Assembly: GCA_937901255.1 (NCBI GenBank)
Contig: CALCHN010000043.1
Coordinates: forward strand, 1 to 64,000
Source of the DNA: an uncultured Flavobacteriales bacterium
GTDB lineage: Bacteria > Bacteroidota > Bacteroidia > Flavobacteriales_E > Vicingaceae
DNA length: 64,000 bases
Direction: 5' to 3'
Positions within the stretch are counted from its first letter, which is position 1. Each line of letters opens with the position of its first letter. The notes below the pieces were generated by a model. The model saw only the letters and a program-made list of their open reading frames with translations. It had not been told where the DNA came from and did no database searches. The position numbers and the translations under genes are program-made. Of this stretch, positions 52,801 to 60,350 are shown piece by piece.

Positions 52801-53094
52801 AAATTGAATTTTATCTACTAAGTTAAACTCAAACAACTCTTCCTGTTCGGGAATATATTTTCGAGCAACTTTTGCGGTATATTCTGCTAATTCTTTTCCT
52901 CCGGTATAGAAGTAAGTTTCATATTGCTGATATCGATAAAATTTCCACTCAAAATAATCGAATTGAACACGATTTTTACCAAAACCAACTTTGGTACCAT
53001 TATAAAACTGAGCATCCAACTGAGTTGTAGCTAGTAAAAAAATAGTACTTAACAGTAAAATATTTTTGATGTTATTTTTGATAAGCTTGTTCAA
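49822..53094 (-). CDS. Large TolB-like propeller and outer-membrane barrel protein
   Basis: A 1090-residue protein. The start is TTG 53094, since no in-frame ATG precedes the signal peptide (NILLLSTIFLLATTQLDA). Region 30-290 resembles a peptidase MA-like domain without a visible HExxH. Region 300-520 has WD40/TolB-like PD40 repeats (SYPVLAWHPASEILSFVTE, PQFIENSTKIIFTSNR). A low-complexity linker (600-680) leads to a beta-barrel (700-1090) with surface-antigen-like strands ending PIFYLSLSLDI. Proteins of this build are conserved in Bacteroidota with no defined role; an envelope or protease-related function is guessed. Divergent from the MBL gene. Confidence 0.75.
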   Translation of the reverse strand: MNKLIKNNIKNILLLSTIFLLATTQLDAQFYNGTKVGFGKNRVQFDYFEWKFYRYQQYETYFYTGGKELAEYTAKVARKYIPEQEELFEFNLVDKIQFIIYNKQSHFKQSNIGLSLENGELGGITSIMGEKVFLYFDGNHEKFDIQIKEGIARVLINQQVYGSNWRQVIKNSTLLTLPDWYQLGLTSYISKGWDSEIENSVRDGVMSGKYKKFNRLSDKDAIVAGHSLWAYITATYGEAVIPNILYMTRVTQSVDKGFLYVLGVSTKSLTKEWMEYYKSEFKTLDKTPKEFYEKNELFKIRKKRDYSQFKVSNDGNNFAYVTNKLGQYKIYIYYKDNDKKYKIFKKEFKLDRVNDYSYPVLAWHPASEILSFVTEEKGFLKMYYFDINSGGLEVKALFNLEKVTSMDYHDNGREMVFSGVYKGQSDLYMYNIGANTQKKITNDLFDDLEPQFIENSTKIIFTSNRLTDSLGYQPANLELFYNKRDVWILDYLSEDKTLSRVTESTKFSESLPYGYDSAVYYLGEQDRVNTQFSAVKDSFITHIDTTIHYHHFYEAKPATTIFSRGIKEHFINSRGVSTTVLVDDFKYHLLANDINEPIIDSISQQQQQDSLLNEQLPKNLPDRSNSILLKPVEYSSEGINTDQETVDIRNYVFESEKTTPVQKNTIVIGERKSELDSLPEEFKMPNQRNYNLSFFNDNSALRLSNNFVNGEYQLFTGGAFNGPGIGGLIKLGTVDLFEDHKIYGGVRISSGTREYFMTYQNLVRRWDKEYTFSRTTFSATNGLNVFGVATNTLHYSLKYPFSEVASIRGTASVRNDNIVVKSTDQFALEANNLNEFRGVIKMAYVFDNSRHKMPNIYFGTKFKLFGEYYQEVFENNTTGDGTIGNTQVLGLDLRHSLQLSREIVWVNRLASSASFGNEKLIYYMGSVDEWIPLGSQNRFINQEDIDFTKNYRYQALAANLRGFPQNIRRGSNFAVINSELRVPVFKYFIRRPIRSKFIENFQLIAFADAGSAWDGVNPWDKENRINKDIIVDGPIKVTVFKNIDPIVAGYGFGMRTTLLGYFVRADWAWGVENGVSNKKPIFYLSLSLDI

Positions 53095-53118
53095 ATGTTT
53101 AGCGTAAAAATAAGACTT

Positions 53119-53148
53119 TTTGTAATGAATGTGATACTTTTACATTTC
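53119..53148 (+). promoter_or_regulatory. Promoter of the MBL hydrolase gene
   Basis: TTTG at 53119-53122, an 18-bp spacer, TACATTTC at 53141-53148, 21 bp before ATG 53170. It makes the farther start at 53095 unlikely. Confidence 0.55.
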
Positions 53149-53169
53149 CAAAAATCAAAATTAACAATT

Positions 53170-53820
53170 ATGCTCAACTTACAATCTTTTGTGTTTAATG
53201 GTTTTCAAGAAAATACTTACGTTCTTTATGATGAAACTAAAGAATGTGTGATTATTGACCCAGGATGTTATACCACTTCCGAACAAAACCAATTGGCAAA
53301 TTTTATTATAGAAAATGGATTAAAACCTGTTAGGTTACTCAATACACATTGCCATATCGACCATATTTTAGGCAATAATTTCATTGCTAAAAAATTTAAT
53401 CTAGGATTAGAAATTCATAAAGAAGACCTGCCTGTACTTTTAGCAACAACAGATTACGGACATTTGTATGGTTTTACTGTTGATCCTTCTCCTGAACCTA
53501 CTCGGTTTATCGAACCAAACGAAATTATCCGCTTTGGAAATACCGAATTAGAAGTTAGGTTTACTCCCGGACATGCTCCCGGACATGTAGTTTTTATTAA
53601 TCATTTAGAAAGATTAGTAATTAATGGTGATGTACTTTTCTATAACAGCATTGGCAGAACAGATTTACCCGGTGGCGATTTAGACACCTTGAAAAATAGT
53701 ATTAAAACACAGCTTTTTACCTTGCCAGATGATTATGTAGTTCATACCGGACATGGTCCAGCCACCACCATTGGTAATGAAAAAAAATACAACCCTTTTG
53801 TTGGGGAAAATGCTAGTTAA
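53170..53820 (+). CDS. MBL-fold metallo-hydrolase (glyoxalase II-like)
   Basis: A 216-residue cytoplasmic enzyme. Metal-binding motif NTHCHIDHILGN near 60-71, then FTPGHAPGHVVF near 135 and VHTGHGPATTIGNEK near 196, with GDVLFYNSIGRTDLPGGD between. Such small MBL hydrolases cleave thioesters such as S-lactoylglutathione or act on persulfides; substrate not assignable. Start chosen at ATG 53170 (MLNLQSF) because a promoter-like pair lies inside the longer frame. Confidence 0.9.
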   Translation: MLNLQSFVFNGFQENTYVLYDETKECVIIDPGCYTTSEQNQLANFIIENGLKPVRLLNTHCHIDHILGNNFIAKKFNLGLEIHKEDLPVLLATTDYGHLYGFTVDPSPEPTRFIEPNEIIRFGNTELEVRFTPGHAPGHVVFINHLERLVINGDVLFYNSIGRTDLPGGDLDTLKNSIKTQLFTLPDDYVVHTGHGPATTIGNEKKYNPFVGENAS

Positions 53821-53835
53821 TTTATAGCTTAATTT

Positions 53836-54411
53836 TTGAAGAAAAGCACTGAAATATCTACTGAAAAAGTTGTAAAAAAATACCAACCGAAAAAAGACAA
53901 AAGCATGACGATTATTACTATTGTTATTGCAGGATTTTTTATTGGTAGCATCTGGTGCGTAGCATATTACCCTTATACCTTAATCAATTTTTACGATTTT
54001 TCTAAAGTATTTGTATTTCTGGCAGTAATTGGCTTTTTACTTCCTTTAAGGCTTTATACTAAATGGTTTCATTTTACCAAATACGAAGCCTTTATGTTTA
54101 ACCTAATGGGAGTTGCTCCATTTGTTTGCGGCAGTTTATTGCTATTGAATTATTATTTTTATTCTACCACATTTACTCATTATTATTTTATTAAAGAATA
54201 TTTTGTGGAAGAACAACGCACTATTTCTACATTAGGCATTGAAGCAGAAAGAAACTTAATTACTGGAAAATATAAAATTATAGAACTTACCTACCCAGAT
54301 GAACATGATTTTTTGCAATACAATTTTTATGAAATTGAAGTTAGAGAAGGAATCTTAGGTTTTAAAACCGTTAGTAGAGATTTAAACGTGGCTTTACCAG
54401 AAAAAAGATAA
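53836..54411 (+). CDS. Membrane protein of unknown function
   Basis: A 191-residue protein, not recognised. A Lys-rich N-terminus, then three hydrophobic segments (about 25-45, 58-76, 88-108) and a soluble C-terminal part. The start is uncertain: TTG 53836 gives the Lys-rich tail typical of a cytoplasmic N-terminus, ATG 53905 (MTIITIV) would omit it. Fifteen bp after the MBL stop, so cotranscribed. Convergent with the methyltransferase gene. Confidence 0.65.
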   Translation: MKKSTEISTEKVVKKYQPKKDKSMTIITIVIAGFFIGSIWCVAYYPYTLINFYDFSKVFVFLAVIGFLLPLRLYTKWFHFTKYEAFMFNLMGVAPFVCGSLLLLNYYFYSTTFTHYYFIKEYFVEEQRTISTLGIEAERNLITGKYKIIELTYPDEHDFLQYNFYEIEVREGILGFKTVSRDLNVALPEKR

Positions 54412-54435
54412 GCTATGGTAGGTTATAAAAAAACC

Positions 54436-55203
54436 TTATTTTAACTTAGAACATTTAAACACCTTTTCTCTTTCCCCATTTCCTAGAGAATATTTTTTTT
54501 GAATTTCATCTGAAAAGCTTAATCTATAATCTATTGCATCTACAATAAAGCCATTATTTTTTAACCGATTAGCAAAATCATTTCCATGTAATCGACATAA
54601 ATCAAACTCTCCGTAATACTTTAACCTTTCATTAGGTGTATTAATATCTTTATTTTCAAAAGTATTTTCCTTATTACTTAATAGCGTCATAATTAATGCA
54701 ATTCCGTTAGGATTTAACACTCTTAACAACTCTTTTATAGCTAATGATTCATCATGAACATGTCCTAACACATGTGAACAGATAATATAATCGAAATAAT
54801 TATCCGGAAATGGAATGTTAGTTATGTCAAACACATGTCTTGCATAGGCTGGGTTTATATCAGCATCAACATATGTAATATTTTTAATTTCACTTAATTT
54901 ACGGAACAAGACATATTCTGGAGCAAAATGAAGAACTTTAATATTTTCTAATTTATATAAATTCAACTCTTTTTCAATATAAAAATCTAACACTCTAGTT
55001 CTTTCTAACGAAAAACAATAAGGGCATTGTGCGTTTAATCTAGGATTGTTGCCTTTCTTTAAAAATTTTCTAAATTTTTTGTTGCAACAATTACAATAAA
55101 AATTATTTCCATAATACTGGAAGGAAATAAGTCTTTGTAGAAACATTCTTATTAAGTTCCTTTTTTTTTCTGAAAATAATTTTTTGTAAATACTTTTAAT
55201 CAC
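54436..55203 (-). CDS. Class I SAM-dependent methyltransferase with N-terminal zinc ribbon
   Basis: A 255-residue protein. An N-terminal Cys cluster (CNCCNKKFRKF and CPYC, residues 38-68) suggests a zinc ribbon. The Rossmann core has VLHFAPEYVLFRKL near 90, VDADINPAYARHVFDI near 113 and FDYIICSHVLGHVHDE near 140. Methyltransferases of this type occur in surface-polysaccharide or secondary-metabolite clusters; the substrate is unknown. The start is GTG 55203, with ATG (MFLQRL) nineteen codons inside as the alternative. Long AT-rich region upstream. Confidence 0.78.
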   Translation of the reverse strand: MIKSIYKKLFSEKKRNLIRMFLQRLISFQYYGNNFYCNCCNKKFRKFLKKGNNPRLNAQCPYCFSLERTRVLDFYIEKELNLYKLENIKVLHFAPEYVLFRKLSEIKNITYVDADINPAYARHVFDITNIPFPDNYFDYIICSHVLGHVHDESLAIKELLRVLNPNGIALIMTLLSNKENTFENKDINTPNERLKYYGEFDLCRLHGNDFANRLKNNGFIVDAIDYRLSFSDEIQKKYSLGNGEREKVFKCSKLK

Positions 55204-55556
55204 TATTATTGAATTAATTAAACTACATGTTGGCGATGTTAATTTTTGAGAAATATATTTAACCCTTTAATTGTTAAAGAAAATATTTACTTAATTATTC
55301 TCTAACAAACAGGTTCGTTCTTAATTGAATTATTAATATAATAGCCGTGCGAAGTTATTTAAAATTATATTACTAAAAGATTAATGAGAAAACAATTTCT
55401 ATTAACTAGATATTTAACAAAATTGTTTTATTGAAACAATTATAAAATAAATATTATAAACTTAACAATAATCTTGATAGCATTTAAATATGATTAACAA
55501 GAATGCTATATCACGCAATTAAATTTAAATTTTATACATTTGTACAAAACTAATCT
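55204..55556. other. AT-rich intergenic region between divergent genes
   Basis: About 350 bp with no gene. It contains an inverted repeat GATAGCAT/ATGCTAT near 55478-55512 and the -7-like motif TACATTTG at 55535-55542. No strong structure otherwise. Confidence 0.6.
55535..55542 (+). promoter_or_regulatory. Candidate -7 element for the acyltransferase gene
   Basis: TACATTTG lies 14 bp upstream of ATG 55557, implying a very short leader. No clear -33 element. Confidence 0.45.
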
Positions 55557-56192
55557 ATGGCTAACACAAAAGTCTCTTTCAAACATCAATTGGGTCAATT
55601 TTTATTTGGTTGGTTAATAAATTTGTGTTACCCCCTTTACTACCGCCCAAAATTTGGATATATTTCTATATACAAGCTTGTATATGAATATTTAATACCA
55701 CAAAAAATTTTCAGAATAAACGGAAAAGTTATGTGGCCTGTACATTTTACTTCAACAATACATAGTCCTGAAAAAATTACAAAAGGTATATTATGCGACC
55801 CTGCAGATAGTCCAAATGTGTATATAAATGCTGCTAATGGAATTAATTTTGGAAACAATATAGAAATTGGACCTGGTTCAGCAATTGTTTCTGCCAATCA
55901 TGATCTAGATAATTATTCCATTTCAAAAAAAAATTATCCAATTACTATAGGAAATAATGTTTGGATTGGTGCAAATTGTACAATATTACCAACAGTTTCA
56001 ATAGGAGATAATGTAGTAATAGGTGCTGGGTCTATTGTAACTAAAGATATTCCTGCTAACACTGTCGCTTTTGGCAATCCGTGTAAAGTAGTAAGAGTGA
56101 AAGCACCTTATCTACAGGATTTTTCGAAAATTGAATTTAACAAAAGCATACCTAAAGCATATTACAACTTTATTAGCCAAACAACCAACTAA
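55557..56192 (+). CDS. Hexapeptide-repeat acyltransferase
   Basis: A 211-residue left-handed beta-helix transferase of the LbH family. Hexapeptide repeats run from about 90 to 180 (NNIEIGPGSAIVSANHD, GNNVWIGANCTILPTVSIGDN, VVIGAGSIVTKDI, NTVAFGNPCKVVR), with catalytic His in SANHD. Such enzymes O-acetylate sugars, often in polysaccharide or LPS synthesis. The stop overlaps the stop of the convergent gene by 3 bp. Confidence 0.9.
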   Translation: MANTKVSFKHQLGQFLFGWLINLCYPLYYRPKFGYISIYKLVYEYLIPQKIFRINGKVMWPVHFTSTIHSPEKITKGILCDPADSPNVYINAANGINFGNNIEIGPGSAIVSANHDLDNYSISKKNYPITIGNNVWIGANCTILPTVSIGDNVVIGAGSIVTKDIPANTVAFGNPCKVVRVKAPYLQDFSKIEFNKSIPKAYYNFISQTTN

Positions 56193-57055
56193 CAATTTCG
56201 ATATAAAGTATATAGGTGTTTTTTAGCTCTAAAACTTTCAAAAAAAGTAGCTATTCCTTCTACCATGGAGCCTTCAAAATCTAATGTTTTACCTGAACTT
56301 TGCTGAATTATTGCATCTATTAAAATAGTAGATGTATTAATTTTATTAAATTGTTTATCTCTAAAAAGAAACGAATTTGTTACTCTTTTCTTTGTAATAA
56401 GAAAAATACTTGATGCCACACATTTACCTGAAAAAACTATTTTTAATTGAATAATTTCAGTCTTCTTTTCAGTATGTGCAAGTTGTAAAAGTTTTTTTAT
56501 TAAATAAACATCTTGTTTATTAAACACCCCATTGTAATTCAATCTAATAAGGTGATCAATCGATAAAAAATCTATCTCTTTAATTATTTCATAAGTTGAT
56601 TCTTCAAATTTTATTAAGTCATATATTCGATTTTTCCGATAAGATTTCCTTAGTGAAGAATAATCTTTTGTACAATCTAACAGGTAATTATTTTTTAATA
56701 CACCTTTAGGATTAAATTTGGATGTGTTTTCTTCATTAAACTGATAAGAACGAACCAAATTTTTATGCAGTTTTTTTTCAAATAAAGTAAATTGTTCTGT
56801 GGTTATTTCTCTAGCATAAAAAACCCCTAATTGTTGACAAAAATTAGGCATTACAATGTATTTTACTCCCAACTTCTTTTTTATTGGCAATGGCATTACC
56901 GCTTCGTAATCGTTAAGCACCAAACAATCCCAAGAATTATTAGTCATTAGATTTAAATACCAAGATTCGGCATACACCCGATGATTAAATGCTGCTGTTA
57001 TACATCTATCATACTTGGTAAAATCAATGTTATTATGCTTAATTTTTTTAATCAA
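56189..57055 (-). CDS. FemAB/GNAT-like acyltransferase
   Basis: A 288-residue protein starting at TTG 57055; no in-frame ATG precedes the conserved N-terminal part. The N-terminal pattern AFNHRVYAESWYLNLM and the C-terminal DFEGSMVEGIATFFESFRAKKHLY are like FemAB/GNAT-fold transferases (DUF with peptidoglycan bridge or acyl-chain transfer), with a two-domain GNAT fold. Function not assigned. It lies 11 bp downstream of the N-acyltransferase gene, so is cotranscribed with it. Confidence 0.65.
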   Translation of the reverse strand: MIKKIKHNNIDFTKYDRCITAAFNHRVYAESWYLNLMTNNSWDCLVLNDYEAVMPLPIKKKLGVKYIVMPNFCQQLGVFYAREITTEQFTLFEKKLHKNLVRSYQFNEENTSKFNPKGVLKNNYLLDCTKDYSSLRKSYRKNRIYDLIKFEESTYEIIKEIDFLSIDHLIRLNYNGVFNKQDVYLIKKLLQLAHTEKKTEIIQLKIVFSGKCVASSIFLITKKRVTNSFLFRDKQFNKINTSTILIDAIIQQSSGKTLDFEGSMVEGIATFFESFRAKKHLYTLYRNC

Positions 57056-57066
57056 AAGTTATGAAA

Positions 57067-57975
57067 TTATCCACTGATATGACGTTCTTTCTTTTCCGGA
57101 TAAATATCGTCAATGGTAACTAAAATTGCTGTTTCCTCTACTCCACCAAAATCAGGATTAAGAGCTGTTCCAAAAGATTTCATAGTATCAGATATTTTCA
57201 TATAAGTATTTATAAGCGGTGGAACAGTTTCTCCATGACTTTTTAAATACTGATACAATGATTTTAATCCTTCATCAAAGTTTTTATCTCTTATCAATTT
57301 CTTTATTTCAGATAAATCGGTATTAATCTCTATTGGATGAATAGGTGTTACCAAGTTTTCCAAATCAGGAAAATAAGAATTCATAAAATAAAGCAAGGCA
57401 TTACGTGCATGTTTATCATAACTAGAATACATCGTTACTTTACCAAAGAAATACTTGATATGTGGATAATTGATAATGATAGAACCTAATCCATCCCAAA
57501 TGTTATCTAAAGCAAAAATGCCTTTTCTGGAACTTCCTCCCCCTGCCTGATAAAGTGGCTGTACCCAAGACCTCCCTAGCTCTATGGTATAGGGTAAATA
57601 TTCTTTTATAAACTTATCAGAAAAATTAAAATAATGCTTAGTAGAAAGTAAAATTTCTTCCGATGGAGATATGGCTGTTGAGCAATCTTTAAAACGATAG
57701 CCACTTACTATTTCTCTATCTTCTCTATCGTAAACAATTAATTGTTCGTAGCAATTTTCTGAAGTGTCAAAATCATCCAAATCAATATCATTACCTGTTC
57801 CTCCTCCCGCTTGCGAAAAAGATAATTCTCTTAGTCTGCCAATTTCCTTAAGCACATTAGGAGCATTATGATAGTTTACTATGTAAATGTCATTATCTCC
57901 TTTGTTGGTTTTTTTTACAAACCTTTCTGGAGAAAGTTCTTTTTCTAGTAATATTCTGTCAACCGGCTGCATCAT
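57067..57975 (-). CDS. glsB: GNAT family N-acyltransferase, GlsB/OlsB-like
   Basis: A 302-residue protein of the OlsB-type acyl-ACP N-acyltransferase family. Pattern: RLRELSFSQAGGGTGNDIDLDDFD split near 45-70, ELGRSWVQPLYQ near 131-142, and KYFFGKVTMYS near 172. In Bacteroides, GlsB N-acylates glycine to make glycine lipids, while GlsA adds the second acyl chain. The upstream neighbour in the same direction is a PlsC-type acyltransferase, matching this pair. Assignment to glycine rather than ornithine lipids is inferred from the phylum and pairing. Two adjacent ATGs (57975 and 57972) are possible starts. Confidence 0.72.
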   Translation of the reverse strand: MMQPVDRILLEKELSPERFVKKTNKGDNDIYIVNYHNAPNVLKEIGRLRELSFSQAGGGTGNDIDLDDFDTSENCYEQLIVYDREDREIVSGYRFKDCSTAISPSEEILLSTKHYFNFSDKFIKEYLPYTIELGRSWVQPLYQAGGGSSRKGIFALDNIWDGLGSIIINYPHIKYFFGKVTMYSSYDKHARNALLYFMNSYFPDLENLVTPIHPIEINTDLSEIKKLIRDKNFDEGLKSLYQYLKSHGETVPPLINTYMKISDTMKSFGTALNPDFGGVEETAILVTIDDIYPEKKERHISG

Positions 57976-57988
57976 TGTAACTTATTGG

Positions 57989-58089
57989 TTAATCGTTAAT
58001 CGTTAATCGTTAATCGTTAATCGTTAATTGTCTAATCTCTAATCTCTAATTCCTAATCTCTAATTCCTAATCTCTATTTTCTAATCTCT
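57989..58089. repeat. TTAATCG heptamer array and TCTAATC-type minisatellite
   Basis: Five perfect TTAATCG units plus one TTAATTG (57989-58030), followed by degenerate TCTAATCTC/TCTAATTCC units to 58089, overlapping the stop codon of the acyltransferase. It separates the two lipid acyltransferase genes. Confidence 0.9.
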
Positions 58090-58893
58090 CAATTCATACA
58101 CTTTCTTTTTTACCCATTCTGCCCAATATTTATCTGGCTTATCTTTATGAAATTTGGTGTAAGAAATAGGTTCTCCAAAAGTGATAGTAATTGTTTTATT
58201 TTTTTGTTTAAACGTTTCTTTTGCCAAAAATAGCATTTCTATATTAGCTTTTATGCCTAAAAACTTTCTAAAATTAGCTAATCGGTAAAAAAAGTTAGAC
58301 AACTTACCTTCTACATGGATAGGAACCACTTCTTTATGGTGTCTTTTGGCTTGGGTAATAAAGGTTTTTTTCCACTCTAAATCTCTAATTTCTCCCTTGG
58401 TTTTTCTACTTACCAATCCGGCAGGAAAAACAAAAACTGCTCTATCAGAAGAAAAAAGCTCATTAACACTGTTGAGCGATTGTTTAGAATTGCTACCGTG
58501 TTTATTTACCCCAACAAAAAGTCCGTTTAAATTTTTTAGTTGCAACAAAATATCATTTACCACAAACTGTACATCTTTACGATGATTTTTTAAAGCAGTA
58601 ACAATTGCCAACGCATCTACTCCACCCAAAGGATGGTTAGAAGCTAAAATACATCCACCACTTTTAGGAACATTTTCTATTCCTTTCACTTTTACTTTAA
58701 TATTAAATCGATGAATAATATCTTCGGCAAAATCGTAATCGAATTTGTCTTTATTTTCTATTAATATAGTATTAATATCCTCTTGGTGGATGGTTCTTTT
58801 TAAGTAACTAATAACAAAACCCGGAAGCCATTTTAATACTTTCGGGTTTTTATTAGCAATAATTCCTTCTACATCAATTAGCTGTTGTTCCAA
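58081..58893 (-). CDS. glsA: Lysophospholipid-type acyltransferase, GlsA-like
   Basis: A 270-residue membrane-associated PlsC-family O-acyltransferase. The catalytic motif NHPLGGVDAL near 90 (the HPLGGVD form of the HX4D motif), the FVGVNKHGSNSKQSL region near 125-140 and FPAGLVSRK near 158 are conserved. The start is TTG 58893. Followed by a minisatellite and glsB, it would add a second acyl chain in glycine-lipid synthesis; this is inferred. A general lysophosphatidic acid acyltransferase role is possible. Confidence 0.7.
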   Translation of the reverse strand: MEQQLIDVEGIIANKNPKVLKWLPGFVISYLKRTIHQEDINTILIENKDKFDYDFAEDIIHRFNIKVKVKGIENVPKSGGCILASNHPLGGVDALAIVTALKNHRKDVQFVVNDILLQLKNLNGLFVGVNKHGSNSKQSLNSVNELFSSDRAVFVFPAGLVSRKTKGEIRDLEWKKTFITQAKRHHKEVVPIHVEGKLSNFFYRLANFRKFLGIKANIEMLFLAKETFKQKNKTITITFGEPISYTKFHKDKPDKYWAEWVKKKVYELRD

Positions 58894-58917
58894 ATGATTT
58901 AAGTTTAAAAAAAGTAA

Positions 58918-59154
58918 TTATAAATTTTTATGTGTTCCGTCACAAAAAGCTCCTTTGGCAGATTGTTTACATCCGCACCAAGCTACTCTTTTGTCTTCAT
59001 CAAAAACTTCTATTTTGGGAGTAAATGATGTTCCCTTATGGGAGCCATCGCAATAAGGTTGTTTAGTACTTTTTCCACAAGCACACCAAGCATATTTACC
59101 TGCTTTTTCTTCTTTTACATAAGGTGTTTTTTGGGCTATTGTTGGCTTTTCCAT
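58918..59154 (-). CDS. Double CDGSH iron-sulfur protein
   Basis: A 78-residue protein with two CDGSH motifs, CACGKSTKQPYCDGSH near 28-43 and CGCKQSAKGAFCDGTH near 60-75, each binding a 2Fe-2S cluster through three Cys and one His. The tandem arrangement is like human MiNT/CISD3. Roles in iron, redox or ROS sensing are known for the family. It lies 24 bp upstream of the acyltransferase gene and may be cotranscribed with it. Confidence 0.92.
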   Translation of the reverse strand: MEKPTIAQKTPYVKEEKAGKYAWCACGKSTKQPYCDGSHKGTSFTPKIEVFDEDKRVAWCGCKQSAKGAFCDGTHKNL

Positions 59155-59206
59155 AGTTATTTCATTTTAATTTGACAAAAGTCCAAATTAGGCAATTTTT
59201 ATGAAC

Positions 59207-60202
59207 TCAAAAAACAGGATGAACTGGTTTGTTATTCAGGGCTTTTTCAATTTCTGCCATCACTTCTGGTGTCAGCTTGGCTTTTGCTTCAATGGCTTTA
59301 AAGTTTTCTTCCAACTGGCTTAATTTACTTGCACCTAACATTACTGTACTTACATTTTTATTTTTTAAACACCATGTAATTGCCAATACTGGAAGGCTCA
59401 ATCCTAAGTCTTTAGCAATTTTTTCCAATTGAGCTACTTTATCTAAATTTTCTTTGGTAACTACTGAATCTTTTAACCAATCCATACCTTCCATCACCAA
59501 ACGGGTATCTTTTGGTTGCGATTTTTGATTATACTTTCCTGTTAACACTCCTGATGCTAATGGCGACCAAATGGTGGTTCCCAATCCAACTGTTTTGTAA
59601 ATCTGGTTAAATTCCACTTCTACTTTTTGCCTGTGCAACATGTTATATTGTGGTTGCTCCATAGTTGGGCCAATTAAATTATACTGTTTTGCCACCATGT
59701 GTGCTTCCATAATTTCCTGAGCACTCCACTCCGATGTCCCCCAATACAAAATCTTACCTTGAGTAATTAAATTATGCATTGCCCAAACGGTTTCTTCTAT
59801 AGGTGTGTTTTTATCCGGACGATGACAGAAAAACAAATCTAAATAATCTACTTGTAATCTTTCTAAAGCTTGATGACAAGCTTCAAACACATGTTTTCTA
59901 CTCAACCCATTTTGGTTGGGCTTGGTATTTTCTGTCCCTCTATACCCAAAAAAAACTTTACTAGAAACCACATAAGAGTCTCTGTCCCATTTCATTTTCT
60001 TTAGGATTTTTCCCATTACTTTTTCAGATTCGCCACGTGCATAAATTTCAGCATTATCAAAGAAGTTAACGCCATTATCGTAAGCCAATTTCATTAAATC
60101 TTCAGCAATGTTGTTTCCAATTTGCTTTCCAAAAGTTAACCAACTCCCTAAAGAAAGTTCACTCAATTGTAATCCTGATTTTCCTAATCTTCTGTATTCC
60201 AT
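59207..60202 (-). CDS. Aldo/keto reductase (Kv-beta-like family)
   Basis: A 331-residue NADPH-dependent reductase with a TIM-barrel. Catalytic tetrad: Asp and Tyr in NFFDNAEIYARG near 48-59, Lys in VVSSKVFFG near 79-87, and His in DLFFCHRPD near 121-129. The motif STVMLGASKLSQLEEN near 285 is the cofactor-binding segment. The size and order match the potassium-channel beta-subunit group. Substrate unknown. The GC-rich palindrome cluster lies upstream. Confidence 0.93.
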   Translation of the reverse strand: MEYRRLGKSGLQLSELSLGSWLTFGKQIGNNIAEDLMKLAYDNGVNFFDNAEIYARGESEKVMGKILKKMKWDRDSYVVSSKVFFGYRGTENTKPNQNGLSRKHVFEACHQALERLQVDYLDLFFCHRPDKNTPIEETVWAMHNLITQGKILYWGTSEWSAQEIMEAHMVAKQYNLIGPTMEQPQYNMLHRQKVEVEFNQIYKTVGLGTTIWSPLASGVLTGKYNQKSQPKDTRLVMEGMDWLKDSVVTKENLDKVAQLEKIAKDLGLSLPVLAITWCLKNKNVSTVMLGASKLSQLEENFKAIEAKAKLTPEVMAEIEKALNNKPVHPVF

Positions 60203-60260
60203 AGTTGTCTATTTTTAAATTATAATATTATAAATATTGTAGTAAAAATATTGTTCTCAA

Positions 60261-60329
60261 CTCACCCCCTAACCCCCTCTCTTTCAAGAGAGGGGGAATA
60301 GTTATCGCAAGATAACTTGGGGGAGAGTC
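60261..60329. repeat. Intergenic GC-rich palindrome with three stems
   Basis: Outer arms CTCACCCCC and GGGGGAGAG enclose CCCCCTCTC-TTTCAA-GAGAGGGGG and AGTTATC-GCA-AGATAACT. The CCCCCTAACCCCCTC segment matches the coding-strand copy in the gene at 35911, so it is the intergenic member of the family. Confidence 0.85.
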
Positions 60330-60350
60330 ATAAAAGGCACATTTATATTT

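Noticed and set aside
54419..54438. Terminator between convergent genes at 54.4 kb
   Set aside because: Stem of only five pairs (AGGTT/AACCT); too weak to list as a feature.
57989..58089. CRISPR array
   Set aside because: Repeats are 7-9 bp and contiguous with no unique spacers; no cas genes in the window.
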